Shown: positions 1 to 8,828, counted from the stretch's first letter. The stretch is DNA of 64,000 nt from CAWGJF01 sp963822905 (GCA_963822905.1 CAWGJF010000001.1:1426001-1490000), one strand, 5' to 3'. Numbers and translations: made by a program. The notes: generated by a model not told the origin, from the letters alone.

Positions 1-877
1 TATTCCTGTCGATTGTTCTTGAATTTAGTCCACCTGTGATGCTGAAAAATGTATTTGTAAAAATTTTGTTATAGTAAAGCTGGTCTTCAAGCGAAAATAC
101 AGATTCGGTTCTGCTCTCAATATTTTTTGCTACATTGAATTCTGCTGAAGTAATTGAATCCGTAGCAACATAGAAATCTTTCCTGCTTCGATTGTATTTT
201 ACATTAAGAAAATTTGTTACATCATTTGTAAATTGATTTTTCAGGATAAGATTAAAGTACCTTAATGTATTCTTCCTGGGGGAAACATCCTCGTTCTCAA
301 ATTTTAATGCGGAAGTCAAAGATAAATCTGAAAGTAAGTAATCTCTTAAATACCCTTCAATTCCATATAAAGGTCCGTTGTCATTTTCACCAACCTGCCG
401 GTTATTTGAGTAACCGCCAAACGGAGTGATGACCAAATCTTTTATTAACTCAGCTTCAGTATAAAGCGTAACATGATTAATTGCCGCCTGGTTAATTGCC
501 GACAGCCTGTCATCTGAAAGAAGTTTGCTCTCACCATTTAATCCGATTTTTATTTTTTCATTTAAATTATACAGACCATTTATTGCAAGATACTGATCAT
601 CCTTTACACTTTTTGATCCGGTTTTTGCAAGAGTAGATTTGAAATTTTGATTTATTCCAAAACTGAATTTATCCGTCGTGCCGGAATAGTTAAATCCTGT
701 GCTAAGGTTATAAGTACTCAATTGTTTTTGAAAAGAAGAATAAAGAAGATTCGAGATTGGTATATTTAAAGAATATTGTAGAGAGTCGGAATCCATCTGC
801 GCGAAGGTGGTAGAAAAATAAATAACAAACAGGAGTACAAAAATTTTTATTTGGGTAACAGATGAATTAAAATTCAA
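1..877 (-). CDS. Secreted/outer-membrane-like protein, N-terminal part (runs off window)
   Basis: Reading the minus strand from a TTG at 877 gives an open frame of 292 codons with no stop, running past base 1, so this is the N-terminal part of a longer gene. Residues 1-27 form a signal peptide (hydrophobic core FVLLFVIYF, then STTFAQ). The mature part is rich in alternating polar and hydrophobic residues with many N, S, T and Y, as in beta-barrel or surface proteins (for example SGFNYSG-like and GGYSNN stretches). I do not recognise the family. An outer-membrane barrel is inference from composition only. The start is uncertain because the ribosome binding site is weak. Confidence 0.6.
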   Translation of the reverse strand, partial: MNFNSSVTQIKIFVLLFVIYFSTTFAQMDSDSLQYSLNIPISNLLYSSFQKQLSTYNLSTGFNYSGTTDKFSFGINQNFKSTLAKTGSKSVKDDQYLAINGLYNLNEKIKIGLNGESKLLSDDRLSAINQAAINHVTLYTEAELIKDLVITPFGGYSNNRQVGENDNGPLYGIEGYLRDYLLSDLSLTSALKFENEDVSPRKNTLRYFNLILKNQFTNDVTNFLNVKYNRSRKDFYVATDSITSAEFNVAKNIESRTESVFSLEDQLYYNKIFTNTFFSITGGLNSRTIDRN

Positions 878-1163
878 TATTATTCCGGAAAATAAAAAAG
901 AATTAAACTTTTCATTTTAAGATAAGTAGCAAAGACAAATAGTTAAAGTTATTTTGTAGAAGTGTAAAAATATTTTGTATTGGTTTTTTTTGTTATGAAT
1001 TCAGAATCTAATGTTGAATTTCGAATAGTTAGTCTAATTTGAGTTTAAACACCATCTATCTATTAAACTATATTGGTACTTTAGATTAAACTTAATTTTA
1101 ATAGCAATCATATTGTAACAAATTTGATAAAATTAATACTTAAATCTAAAATTATTGTTAAAA

Positions 1164-1928
1164 ATGTATTCATTGGGTACATTTAATAAATATTTTTTTC
1201 GAGTTAAGCATCTAATATTATTCTTCATAAGAAAAATTAAAGCAATTTTTTCCCGACTTAAGCTTCATTTAATCATAGGACCAATCGAAGGGATTTTATT
1301 AAACCTTGCTTATTTATCTAAATTATCTAGATGGATTTGCAATAATTAGAGACTTAAACTAAACGATTTTTATAATGGAAAAGTTGTATATGAAGAAAGA
1401 TTTAAGTTTCATGAATTTGTATTTAATGAAAAGATAAAAAATGAAGCAGTCGATTATATTGAATTTGAAGTTGCAAGTGGAATTGCATTCAAATGGTGGG
1501 TTGATAGGATTAAAAATAAAGATAGTAAGTTTTTTGGTTTTGATGTTTTTATAGGTTTACCTGAAGACTTTGGAGTAATGAAAAAACATCATTACGATAC
1601 TTTAGAAACGACACCAGATATCAAAGATGATCGTGTTAAATTTATAAGTGGATTGTTCCAGGATTCACTACCTGGTTTTCTGGCAACTTATTCTTCTTCT
1701 CAAAGAAAATTAATTCATATGGATGCAGATCTCTACTCTTCAACTTTATTTGTTTTGACCAGCTTAATTACTTTTTTGAAAAAAGATGATAATTTAATTT
1801 TTGATGAGTTCGGCGTCCCAACTCATGAATTTCGTGCTTTCTCAGATATTATTTCTTCATATAATTTAAAATTTGAGGTTATCGGAGCCGTAAATAACTA
1901 TTTGCAAGTTGCATTTAAAGTGACTTGA
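1164..1928 (+). pseudogene. Class I SAM-methyltransferase-like gene with one in-frame TAG
   Basis: Two open segments, 1164-1346 and 1350-1928, lie in the same reading frame, separated only by a TAG at 1347-1349. Read through, they give a single protein of about 254 residues: a hydrophobic, basic N-terminus, then DFYNGKVVYEERF, a motif-I-like stretch VDYIEFEVASGIAFKWW, then FFGFDVFIGLPEDFG, LIHMDADLYSST, and a C-terminal VIGAVNNYLQVAF. This layout resembles TylF/macrocin-O-methyltransferase-like enzymes. Glu stands where a motif-I Gly is usual (EFEVA rather than EFGVA), which may be further decay. ATG 1164 is preferred over the upstream TTG at 1155; neither has a clear ribosome binding site. 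A sequencing error at the TAG would restore the gene. Confidence 0.7.
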
Positions 1929-2078
1929 TTGTGCAAAATGATTGTCATTTCTTCAAGGTTTCTGACTTCATAAATGCTAAATTATTGATTCTTTCCTTTA
2001 CATGACGAAAACTAAAAATGCGGCTTATTTTTAAGTACAGAATATTAAATCTGAACTAAATAGTGCAATTTCTTTAAA

Positions 2079-2107
2079 TTGACAATAGCTCATTTTTTGG
2101 ATAATTT
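2079..2107 (+). promoter_or_regulatory. Candidate sigma-70-type promoter for the nuo operon
   Basis: TTGACA (2079-2084) is followed after 17 bases by TAATTT (2102-2107), 25 bases before the nuoA ATG. The spacing is ideal, but the region is very AT-rich, the leader would be short, and promoter rules in this lineage may differ. Confidence 0.35.
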
Positions 2108-2132
2108 TCTACTTAATTAATAACAAAATTTG

Positions 2133-2501
2133 ATGATTGAACAATATCTTCCCGTAATTCTGGTTATAGCTGTTGCAGGCATTTTTGCCTTCGCAACTGT
2201 TTTTTCGTCTCGTATATTTGGGCCGCAAAGACCGACCAGTGAAAAATCATCCACTTACGAAAGTGGAATGAAACCGGTTGGTACGACAAAAGAAAGAATG
2301 TCGGTTAAGTATTATCTCGTGGCGATGTTCTTCATCATTTTTGATATTGAAGTTATCTTTGTGTACCCATGGGCGGTTCAGTTCAGAAAATTATTTGCAG
2401 AATTTGGAGCTTCAGTTTTTATTTCGATGTTAGTGTTTTTAATAGTGCTTGAACTTGGATATTTATATGCTTATAAGAAAGGTGGTTTTAAATGGGATTA
2501 G
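2133..2501 (+). CDS. nuoA: NADH-quinone oxidoreductase subunit A
   Basis: Small membrane subunit of complex I, which couples NADH oxidation to proton export. The 122-residue product has three hydrophobic helices (about residues 5-25, 62-84 and 92-113), the conserved loop motif YESGMKPVG and the acidic helix-2 motif FIIFDIEVIF, all typical of NuoA. I chose ATG 2133; a TTG three bases upstream is also in frame. It is the first gene of nuoABCD-EF, and its 3' end overlaps nuoB by ten bases, which suggests translational coupling. Confidence 0.95.
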   Translation: MIEQYLPVILVIAVAGIFAFATVFSSRIFGPQRPTSEKSSTYESGMKPVGTTKERMSVKYYLVAMFFIIFDIEVIFVYPWAVQFRKLFAEFGASVFISMLVFLIVLELGYLYAYKKGGFKWD

Positions 2502-3013
2502 AAGCGCATTTAAAAGAACACGGATTTTTAACAACCCAGCTTGATACAATTATTGCATGGTCAAGAAAAAATTCTGTTTGGCCGATGCCGATGGGAATTT
2601 CCTGCTGCGCGATTGAAATGATGGCAAGTGGTGACCCTAAATATGATATTGCAAGATTCGGTTCAGAAGTAATGAGATTCACACCGCGTCAATGTGATTT
2701 AATGATTGTTGCCGGAACTGTTACTTATAAAATGTCCCATGTAGTTAAAAAGATTTATGACCAGATGCCTGATCCGAAATGGGTAATAGCAATGGGTGCC
2801 TGCACATCTTCGGGCGGAATGTACCGCTCCTATTCTGTTGTTCAGGGAATAGATCAGTTTCTTCCGGTTGATTGTTATCTTGCCGGTTGCCCGCCGCGTC
2901 CTGAGAATTTATTAAATGCTTTGATTCAGATTCAGGAAAAAATAGGAAGAACAAAAGCTAGTCAGTTTCAGAATATAAAACTTCCTGAGTTAAATGTCAT
3001 TCAGAATAATTAA
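2492..3013 (+). CDS. nuoB: NADH-quinone oxidoreductase subunit B
   Basis: Peripheral-arm subunit that binds the terminal 4Fe-4S cluster N2 next to the quinone site. The 173-residue protein has all four expected ligands: the tandem pair C38-C39 (in GISCCAIEM), C104 (in GACTSSGG) and C133 (in AGCPPRPE). Length and motif spacing match NuoB. The start overlaps the end of nuoA. nuoC follows after five bases. Confidence 0.97.
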   Translation: MGLEAHLKEHGFLTTQLDTIIAWSRKNSVWPMPMGISCCAIEMMASGDPKYDIARFGSEVMRFTPRQCDLMIVAGTVTYKMSHVVKKIYDQMPDPKWVIAMGACTSSGGMYRSYSVVQGIDQFLPVDCYLAGCPPRPENLLNALIQIQEKIGRTKASQFQNIKLPELNVIQNN

Positions 3014-3018
3014 GTCTT

Positions 3019-3507
3019 ATGGAAATTAATCAACTCGTTTTAAAGAAGTTAAAAGAAAAATTTCCGCAGGTGAATTTTGTAGAAACTGTTTACCGCGAGG
3101 AGCTGACAATCACTTTTCCCAAAAAAAATATTATCGAAGTTTGCAGTTTTATTAAAACCGATCCTGAGCTTGAATTTGTTTATTGTGAAGATATCACCGC
3201 TGTTGACTGGGCAAAACGAACAAACAGGTTTACAGTTGTTTATCATATCTTCTCAATAAAAAATAATTTCCGTATTTGTTTAAAAGCTGATGTGGATGAA
3301 AAAGATTGTTCAATTGATTCTGTATCATCTGTATGGAAAGCGGCAAACTGGCAGGAACGTGAAACTTACGATATGTACGGAATAAAATTTAACAATCATC
3401 CTGATTTAAGAAGAATGTATATGCCGGAAGATTTTGAATATTATCCACTCAGAAAAGATTTTCCGCTGATGGGAATTCCCGGATCACTATCATTACCAAA
3501 AAAATAA
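3019..3507 (+). CDS. nuoC: NADH-quinone oxidoreductase subunit C
   Basis: The 30-kDa-type subunit of the complex I peripheral arm. The 162-residue product has the family signature near its C-terminus: ERETYDMYGIKF, then HPDLRRMYMPEDF and YPLRKDFP. It is a separate gene here, not fused to nuoD as in enterobacteria. nuoD begins three bases after its stop. Confidence 0.95.
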   Translation: MEINQLVLKKLKEKFPQVNFVETVYREELTITFPKKNIIEVCSFIKTDPELEFVYCEDITAVDWAKRTNRFTVVYHIFSIKNNFRICLKADVDEKDCSIDSVSSVWKAANWQERETYDMYGIKFNNHPDLRRMYMPEDFEYYPLRKDFPLMGIPGSLSLPKK

Positions 3508-3510
3508 ATT

Positions 3511-4764
3511 ATGCAGCAATTACCGGAAGATAAAGTACATCCTAAAATATATGATGCACTAATGGGTGCTGATACAGATATTACTATCGAGGATGCACTT
3601 GAAAATGAGATGATCCTTAACATGGGTCCTCAGCATCCTGCAACCCACGGAGTCTTAAGATTGGTTCTCAGACTCGATGGTGAAACAATTATTGGTTGTG
3701 TTCCTGAACTTGGCTATCTGCACCGCGGTTATGAAAAGATGGCTGAGAACATGTCTTACTATGAATACATTCCCCACACAGACAGACTCGATTACATCTC
3801 CCCGATGGCAAACAATGTTGCCTGGGTTCTTGCTGTTGAAAAGTTAGCTGGAATTGAAGCTCCAAAGCGTGCACAATATATCAGGATGATGATTGCAGAA
3901 CTGGCAAGAATTGCTTCTCATCTTGTAGCTGTTGGTTCGTTTGCTATGGATGTTGGAGCATTGACAGTTTTTCTTTGGACCTTAAGGGAGCGCGAAAAAA
4001 TTCTTGATATATGGGATATACTTTGTGGTGCACGTTTTACAAATAGCTACACAAGAATCGGCGGTGTTGCCAATGATGCGCAGCCGGAAGCACTTGCAAA
4101 AGCTAAATGGTTCATCGAACAGTTTGAAGAAAAATTAGTCGAATGTGAAGCATTAATTAATTCGAATAAAATATTTATTAATAGGGTTGAAGGGATTGGA
4201 GTCCTTTCTAAAGAAGATGCAATTGATTTAGGATTCAGCGGACCAAATTTGCGCGCGAGCGGAGTTGATTTCGATCTCAGAAAAAATGCTCCGTATTTAT
4301 GTTACAATGAAGTTGATTTTAAAGTCCCGGTTTACACTGAAGGTGACGCACTTGCAAGATATTTCCTGCGACTTGATGAGATGCGCGAGAGTGTTAAAAT
4401 AATTCAACAGGTAATTGAAAAAATGCCAGCCGGTGAAGTTCTTCTTAACCAGCCCAAAAAAGTTCTTCCGCACAAAGCTGAAGTTTATTCAAAGATGGAA
4501 GAACTGATTCACGATTTTATGATTGTAAATTTTGGAATTAATCCACCTGAAGGAGAAATTTATCATGCGATTGAAGGATCGAAAGGTGAGCTTGGTTTTT
4601 ATCTTGTCAGCAAAGGCGAAGGAAAGCCCTGGAAATGTAAAATCCGTTCTCCCTCGTTTAACAATATTCAATCGCTGCCAAAATTAGTTATCGGCCATAT
4701 GATTTCAGATGTTGTTGCAATCGTTGGAAGCATCGACCCAATTATGGGAGAAGCGGATAAATGA
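3511..4764 (+). CDS. nuoD: NADH-quinone oxidoreductase subunit D
   Basis: The 49-kDa-type subunit that forms much of the quinone-binding cavity with NuoB. The 417-residue protein has the N-terminal GPQHPATHGVLR motif (residues 39-50), GYLHRGYEKMAE, TRIGGVANDAQP and a C-terminal DPIMGEADK, as expected of NuoD and related to NiFe hydrogenase large subunits. Residues 1-37 are a non-conserved leader. The stop at 4762-4764 lies five bases before the left arm of the inverted repeat that brackets the next gene. Confidence 0.96.
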   Translation: MQQLPEDKVHPKIYDALMGADTDITIEDALENEMILNMGPQHPATHGVLRLVLRLDGETIIGCVPELGYLHRGYEKMAENMSYYEYIPHTDRLDYISPMANNVAWVLAVEKLAGIEAPKRAQYIRMMIAELARIASHLVAVGSFAMDVGALTVFLWTLREREKILDIWDILCGARFTNSYTRIGGVANDAQPEALAKAKWFIEQFEEKLVECEALINSNKIFINRVEGIGVLSKEDAIDLGFSGPNLRASGVDFDLRKNAPYLCYNEVDFKVPVYTEGDALARYFLRLDEMRESVKIIQQVIEKMPAGEVLLNQPKKVLPHKAEVYSKMEELIHDFMIVNFGINPPEGEIYHAIEGSKGELGFYLVSKGEGKPWKCKIRSPSFNNIQSLPKLVIGHMISDVVAIVGSIDPIMGEADK

Positions 4765-4768
4765 GATT

Positions 4769-5222
4769 AAGTTTAAGAGTAAGTTAAAGATTTGAAATGA
4801 GGTTCAGTCACGAAAAATTGACAGTCTATCAACGCTCGTTAGAATTTAATGAATTTATAAATGATTTATTAAATGCTAAATCAGATAAACTAAATGTATT
4901 CGATCAGCTGGATCGGGCATCAACTTCAATTCCATTAAATATTGCTGAAGGAACAGGGAAATATACTTCAAGAGATAAATGTAGATTTTATGATATAGCA
5001 CGAGGTTCTGCTCTTGAAAGTGCTGCGTGTTTGGACGAAATATATATAAGGACGAAGATTGATATAGAAGAAATTATAAAAGGTAAAGAAATTTTAATTG
5101 AAATTGTTTCTATGCTTACAGGATTAATAAAAAGTACATCTGACAGGGTTTATGAAGAATCAATTGATTATAAATCCTGAAATAAATAAATGAATAAACA
5201 AATTAATCTTACTCTTAAACTT
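4769..5222. mobile_element. IVS-like insert: 15-nt inverted repeat around a four-helix-bundle gene
   Basis: The sequence AAGTTTAAGAGTAAG at 4769-4783 recurs as an exact reverse complement at 5208-5222. Allowing a bulge, the pairing can extend about four more base pairs inward (TTAA/TTAA). The repeats enclose the four-helix-bundle gene and little else, between nuoD and nuoE. Proteins of this family are best known from intervening sequences in 23S rRNA, which also carry terminal inverted repeats that fold into a long stem. Calling this a mobile or IVS-type element is inference. Confidence 0.55.
4797..5180 (+). CDS. Four helix bundle protein (23S rRNA intervening-sequence family)
   Basis: The 127-residue, wholly helical protein begins with the characteristic HEKLTVYQRSLEF. 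It continues with FDQLDRASTSIPLNIAEG and then RFYDIARGSALESAACL, the three hallmark segments of the four-helix-bundle/S23 family (related to the Avd accessory proteins of retroelements). The molecular role is poorly known; nucleic-acid binding has been proposed for the family. It lies in the same orientation as nuoD and nuoE and is framed by a 15-nt inverted repeat, so it looks inserted into the nuo operon rather than part of complex I. No good ribosome binding site precedes the ATG. Confidence 0.88.
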   Translation: MRFSHEKLTVYQRSLEFNEFINDLLNAKSDKLNVFDQLDRASTSIPLNIAEGTGKYTSRDKCRFYDIARGSALESAACLDEIYIRTKIDIEEIIKGKEILIEIVSMLTGLIKSTSDRVYEESIDYKS

Positions 5223-5239
5223 TAACTTATACTTTTTCG

Positions 5240-5722
5240 ATGTCATTTAAATTCACAGAAGACAATTTAACCAGGATCGAACAGGAAGCAAAAAAATATC
5301 CTGTCCGCAAACCTGTTGTTATGGCTGCTCTTTATCTTGGACAGGAGCAAAACGGATTTATCTCTTCCGAAGTTATTTCCGAAGTTGCAAATATATTAGA
5401 AATTACACCTGAAGAAGTTTTAGGAGTTGTTACATTCTACACGATGTATCATCAGAAGCAGATGGGAAAATATCACATCCAGGTTTGTACAAATGTTTCT
5501 TGTATGCTTCGTGGTGGATATGAAATATGGAATCAGGTAAAAGATAAATTTGGAATCGATAATAATGGAGTTACAGAAGATAAAAAGTTTTCGCTTGAAG
5601 AAGTTGAATGTATGGGAAGCTGCGGAACTGCACCGATGATTGCTGTAAATGAAAACTACTATGAAAATCTTTCAAAAGAAAAAGTAGAAGAAATTATCAA
5701 ATCACTTGAGACTTCAAACTGA
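5240..5722 (+). CDS. nuoE: NADH-quinone oxidoreductase subunit E
   Basis: The 24-kDa-type thioredoxin-fold subunit of the NADH dehydrogenase module. The 160-residue protein has the four ligands of the 2Fe-2S cluster N1a in canonical spacing: C83-x4-C88 (QVCTNVSC) and C124-x3-C128 (ECMGSCGTAP). The N-terminal helical region (VMAALYLGQEQNGFIS) is also typical. Its stop TGA overlaps the nuoF ATG (ATGA-type coupling). Without the upstream insert the gene would directly follow nuoD. Confidence 0.96.
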   Translation: MSFKFTEDNLTRIEQEAKKYPVRKPVVMAALYLGQEQNGFISSEVISEVANILEITPEEVLGVVTFYTMYHQKQMGKYHIQVCTNVSCMLRGGYEIWNQVKDKFGIDNNGVTEDKKFSLEEVECMGSCGTAPMIAVNENYYENLSKEKVEEIIKSLETSN

Positions 5723-7044
5723 TGGAAAAAATAGTTTTACCGGATATAGAAAATTTTCATCAGATTGAAACGTACCTTCGGCATGACGGATACACTGCAA
5801 TTAAAAAAGCTTTATCTCAATCCACTGATGATATAATTGACCAGGTTAAAAAATCGGGTTTGCGAGGTAGAGGAGGAGCTGCCTTTTCTGCAGGACTCAA
5901 GTGGAGCTTTATGCCCAAAACCACTGACAAACCAAAATATCTTTGTGTTAATGGTGATGAAAGTGAACCGGGATCATTTAAAGACCGCGAAATATTTCAA
6001 AGAAATCCTCATCAGTTGATTGAAGGAATATTAATTACAAGTTATGCAATCGGTGCAAAAACTGCATACGTTTATATCCGCGGCGAATATCACAAATGGA
6101 TAAAACTTTTGCAAAAAGCAATTGATGATGCATACGTCAAAGGATTTGTTGGCGAAAAAATGAAAGAAACTTTCGGCACAGGGTTTTTCTGTGATATTTA
6201 TATTCATAAAGGAGCCGGAGCTTACATTTGTGGTGAAGAATCTTCTTTAATGAATTCTTTGGAAGGCAAAAGAGGATACCCAAGAGTTAAACCGCCATTC
6301 CCTGCACAGAATGGTTTGTGGGGTTGTCCAACAACGATCAACAATATTGAAACTCTCACAAATGTTCCTGCAATAATTAATAAAGGATGGGAATGGTTTT
6401 CAAAAATCGGTCAACCGAAACATCCGGGAACATTGCTTTACGGGATTAGCGGACACGTTAACAAACCCGGCGTTTACGAGTTACCTACAGGGACACTTCT
6501 CACAGATTTGATTTATAAATATGCAGGTGGTGTTCCGAATGATAAAAAAGTTTTATGTGTTATTCCTGGCGGATCTTCAATGCCTCCAATTCCGGGAGAC
6601 CAGATTGAAGGTGTAAAGATGGATGCAGAATCATTGAAGGAAGTTGGTTCTTCAATTGGTACGGGCGGAGTTATTGTTATGGATGAAGATACTGATCTTG
6701 TGAAGGTACTTGCAAGAATAGCTAAGTTTTATCATCATGAATCCTGTGGACAATGTACACCCTGCCGTGAAGGTACAGGTTGGATGTTGAAAGTCCTGGA
6801 CAGAATTCTTGATGGCAAAGGCTCCGCTTCCGATGTTGATCTGCTTATTACAATTGCAAATAACATTGAAGGCAATACAATTTGTGCATTGGGTGAAGCT
6901 GCTGCCTGGCCGGTCAAATTTATGGTACAAAGATTCAGAGATTACTTTGAAAAAAGAGTAAGTAAAGAATTAAACATTCCTGTTGCAAACAAAGTCCACT
7001 CTATGCGACAAACAGCAAATCCATTAGCTGATGTGAAGAACTAG
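5722..7044 (+). CDS. nuoF: NADH-quinone oxidoreductase subunit F
   Basis: The 51-kDa-type subunit that binds NADH, FMN and 4Fe-4S cluster N3. The 440-residue protein shows the glycine-rich GLRGRGGAAFSAGLKW (NADH/FMN site), GAGAYICGEESSL, and the cluster motif SCGQCTPCREG with a fourth Cys in NTICALGEA. It is the last nuo gene here: nuoG and the membrane-arm genes do not follow, and the next gene is ferritin on the opposite strand. The rest of complex I must be encoded elsewhere. Confidence 0.97.
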   Translation: MEKIVLPDIENFHQIETYLRHDGYTAIKKALSQSTDDIIDQVKKSGLRGRGGAAFSAGLKWSFMPKTTDKPKYLCVNGDESEPGSFKDREIFQRNPHQLIEGILITSYAIGAKTAYVYIRGEYHKWIKLLQKAIDDAYVKGFVGEKMKETFGTGFFCDIYIHKGAGAYICGEESSLMNSLEGKRGYPRVKPPFPAQNGLWGCPTTINNIETLTNVPAIINKGWEWFSKIGQPKHPGTLLYGISGHVNKPGVYELPTGTLLTDLIYKYAGGVPNDKKVLCVIPGGSSMPPIPGDQIEGVKMDAESLKEVGSSIGTGGVIVMDEDTDLVKVLARIAKFYHHESCGQCTPCREGTGWMLKVLDRILDGKGSASDVDLLITIANNIEGNTICALGEAAAWPVKFMVQRFRDYFEKRVSKELNIPVANKVHSMRQTANPLADVKN

Positions 7045-7051
7045 TTCAAGT

Positions 7052-7083
7052 TAAAACAAAAAACCCTCTCCAAATGAAGAGGG
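7052..7083 (-). terminator. Intrinsic terminator after ferritin (possibly bidirectional)
   Basis: CCCTCT (7064-7069) and AGAGGG (7078-7083) form a six-pair stem with an eight-base loop. Read on the minus strand the stem is followed by TTTTTTGTTTT, a good U-tract just after the ferritin stop. On the plus strand, after nuoF, the trailing sequence is only CTTCAT, so termination there would be weaker. Confidence 0.7.
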
Positions 7084-7107
7084 CTTCATAAATAGGTTTG
7101 ATAAAAT

Positions 7108-7608
7108 TTATTTTTGTTGTACAGCCCGCATTCCGAGTTCTCCATCCATCATCAATAATCCTGCTGCATTGTTACCAACCATTTCCATTCTCTTTAATAA
7201 TTTTTGTGCTGTAGCTTCTTCTTCAACCTGCTCGCTGACGAACCATTGCATAAAATTATTTGTTGCATAATCTTTTTCTTTAATAGATAAATCAACAATG
7301 GAATTTATTGATTTTGTTACTTTCTGTTCAGCAGCAAACATTTCTTTGAAAATATCAAGATGGGCCTTCCAGTTAATCTTTGGCGGCTTAATATCTTTTA
7401 AAGTTACTTTACCTCCCACAGTATGAATGAAGTCAAAAATTTTCATTGCATGTGCATACTCTTCAGCAGCCTGCATTTTAAACCAGTTAGCAAATCCTGA
7501 TAAATCATGTGATTCAAAATATGCAGCCATAGCAAGATAGCTGTATGATGAGAACATTTCTTCGTTTATCTGGCTGTTTAATGAATCCTGAACTCTTTTA
7601 GGTAACAT
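7108..7608 (-). CDS. ftnA: Ferritin (non-heme iron storage protein)
   Basis: Oxidises Fe(II) and stores it as a ferric mineral in a 24-subunit shell. From ATG 7608 the product is 166 residues, the usual bacterial ferritin length. Ferroxidase ligands are visible: E17 (NEEMFSSY), E50 and H53 (AAEEYAHAM), and the later glutamates and Gln in the FVSEQVEEEATA region. An in-frame extension to 7746 exists, but ATG 7608 has a strong GGAGAGGG ribosome binding site and fits the family start. It is a single gene, divergent from gap; I saw no clear iron-regulator site. Confidence 0.94.
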   Translation of the reverse strand: MLPKRVQDSLNSQINEEMFSSYSYLAMAAYFESHDLSGFANWFKMQAAEEYAHAMKIFDFIHTVGGKVTLKDIKPPKINWKAHLDIFKEMFAAEQKVTKSINSIVDLSIKEKDYATNNFMQWFVSEQVEEEATAQKLLKRMEMVGNNAAGLLMMDGELGMRAVQQK

Positions 7609-7830
7609 CCTGCCCTCTCCGTTTTGGTTATTAGTATTTGTTTTTACGAAATATATAAATTTTATTATAAAAATTGTTGTCATAAAATATTTTATTTTTC
7701 CTTGATAATTTTTTGCATGACATAACTCACAGTCTACCCGGGTCAAATTGTTATTGATTGGAATTCCGTCCCTCTTTAAGTAATTTTACAAACAATATTC
7801 CCTTTAAAAATTTCGGAAAAGGAGCTAAAA

Positions 7831-8814
7831 ATGGCTATAAAAATAGGCATAAACGGATTTGGCAGAATCGGCAGACTTATGTTCAGACGCTGTATGGAAA
7901 TTGGCGGATTTGACTTTGTAGGTATAAATGATTTGACTGATGCTAAAACTCTTGGACATTTATTAAAGTATGATTCTGTTCACAGAAGATTTAATGGTGA
8001 AGTAAAAGTTGAAGGGAATGAACTGATAGTTAATGGTGACAGAATTAAAATTACTGCTGAAAAAGATCCTGCAAAATTAAACTGGAAAGGTGTTGATGTT
8101 GTAATTGAGTCAACCGGAGTTTTCCGTGATAAAGGAAGCTGTATGAAACACATTCAGGCCGGTGCAAAAAAAGTAGTACTTACTGTTCCTCCAAAAGGCG
8201 ATATCGATGCTATGGTGGTTCTCGGCGTAAATGAAGAAGTGTTGACTGGAAAAGAACAGGTTGTATCGAATGCTTCCTGCACAACAAACTGTTTAGCTCC
8301 GATGGTAAAAGTTTTAAATGATAATTTCGGTATAGAAAAAGGTTTTATGACTACTGTTCACTCTTATACAAATGATCAAAGGTTGCTTGATTTGCCTCAT
8401 AGTGATTTGAGAAGAGCAAGATCTGCTGCTGTTTCAATTATTCCTACAACAACCGGAGCAGCAAAGGCAATTGGGAAAATTATTCCTGAACTTAAGGGAA
8501 AACTCGATGGAGTTTCATTAAGAGTTCCAACACCAGATGGTTCACTTACTGATTTTGTTGTTAATGTTAAAAAAGAAGCGACCATTGAAGAAGTGAATGC
8601 TGCATTTAAGAAAGCCTCTGTTTCAATGAAAGGAATTCTTGAGTATACCGAAGATCCCATTGTTTCCGCAGACATAGTTGGAAATTCTCATTCCTGTATT
8701 TTTGATTCTCTCTCAACAATGGTAATTGGAAACTTGGTTAAAGTTGTCGGCTGGTATGATAATGAATATGGCTACTCCTGTAGAGTTGTAGATCTTGTAA
8801 AGAAAATTTCTTAA
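7831..8814 (+). CDS. gap: Glyceraldehyde-3-phosphate dehydrogenase, type I
   Basis: Glycolytic enzyme that converts glyceraldehyde-3-phosphate, NAD+ and phosphate to 1,3-bisphosphoglycerate. The 327-residue protein has the Rossmann motif INGFGRIGR (7-15), the catalytic Cys150 in SNASCTTNC, the paired catalytic His in TTVHSYTNDQ and the C-terminal WYDNEYGYSCRVVDL. AAAAGGAG lies just upstream of the ATG. pgk follows 65 bases downstream, so the two consecutive glycolytic steps are probably co-transcribed. Confidence 0.97.
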   Translation: MAIKIGINGFGRIGRLMFRRCMEIGGFDFVGINDLTDAKTLGHLLKYDSVHRRFNGEVKVEGNELIVNGDRIKITAEKDPAKLNWKGVDVVIESTGVFRDKGSCMKHIQAGAKKVVLTVPPKGDIDAMVVLGVNEEVLTGKEQVVSNASCTTNCLAPMVKVLNDNFGIEKGFMTTVHSYTNDQRLLDLPHSDLRRARSAAVSIIPTTTGAAKAIGKIIPELKGKLDGVSLRVPTPDGSLTDFVVNVKKEATIEEVNAAFKKASVSMKGILEYTEDPIVSADIVGNSHSCIFDSLSTMVIGNLVKVVGWYDNEYGYSCRVVDLVKKIS

Positions 8815-8828
8815 ACAAATAGATAAGC

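Noticed and set aside
1347..1349. TAG read as pyrrolysine or a suppressed stop
   Set aside because: No pyrrolysine machinery or readthrough signal is visible, and a further likely substitution in motif I points to simple decay.
4797..5180. Part of a diversity-generating retroelement (Avd-like protein)
   Set aside because: No reverse transcriptase or template/variable repeats are present in the window.
7609..7746. N-terminal extension of ferritin by 46 residues
   Set aside because: The extension is low-complexity and unlike ferritin; ATG 7608 has a strong ribosome binding site and gives the family length.
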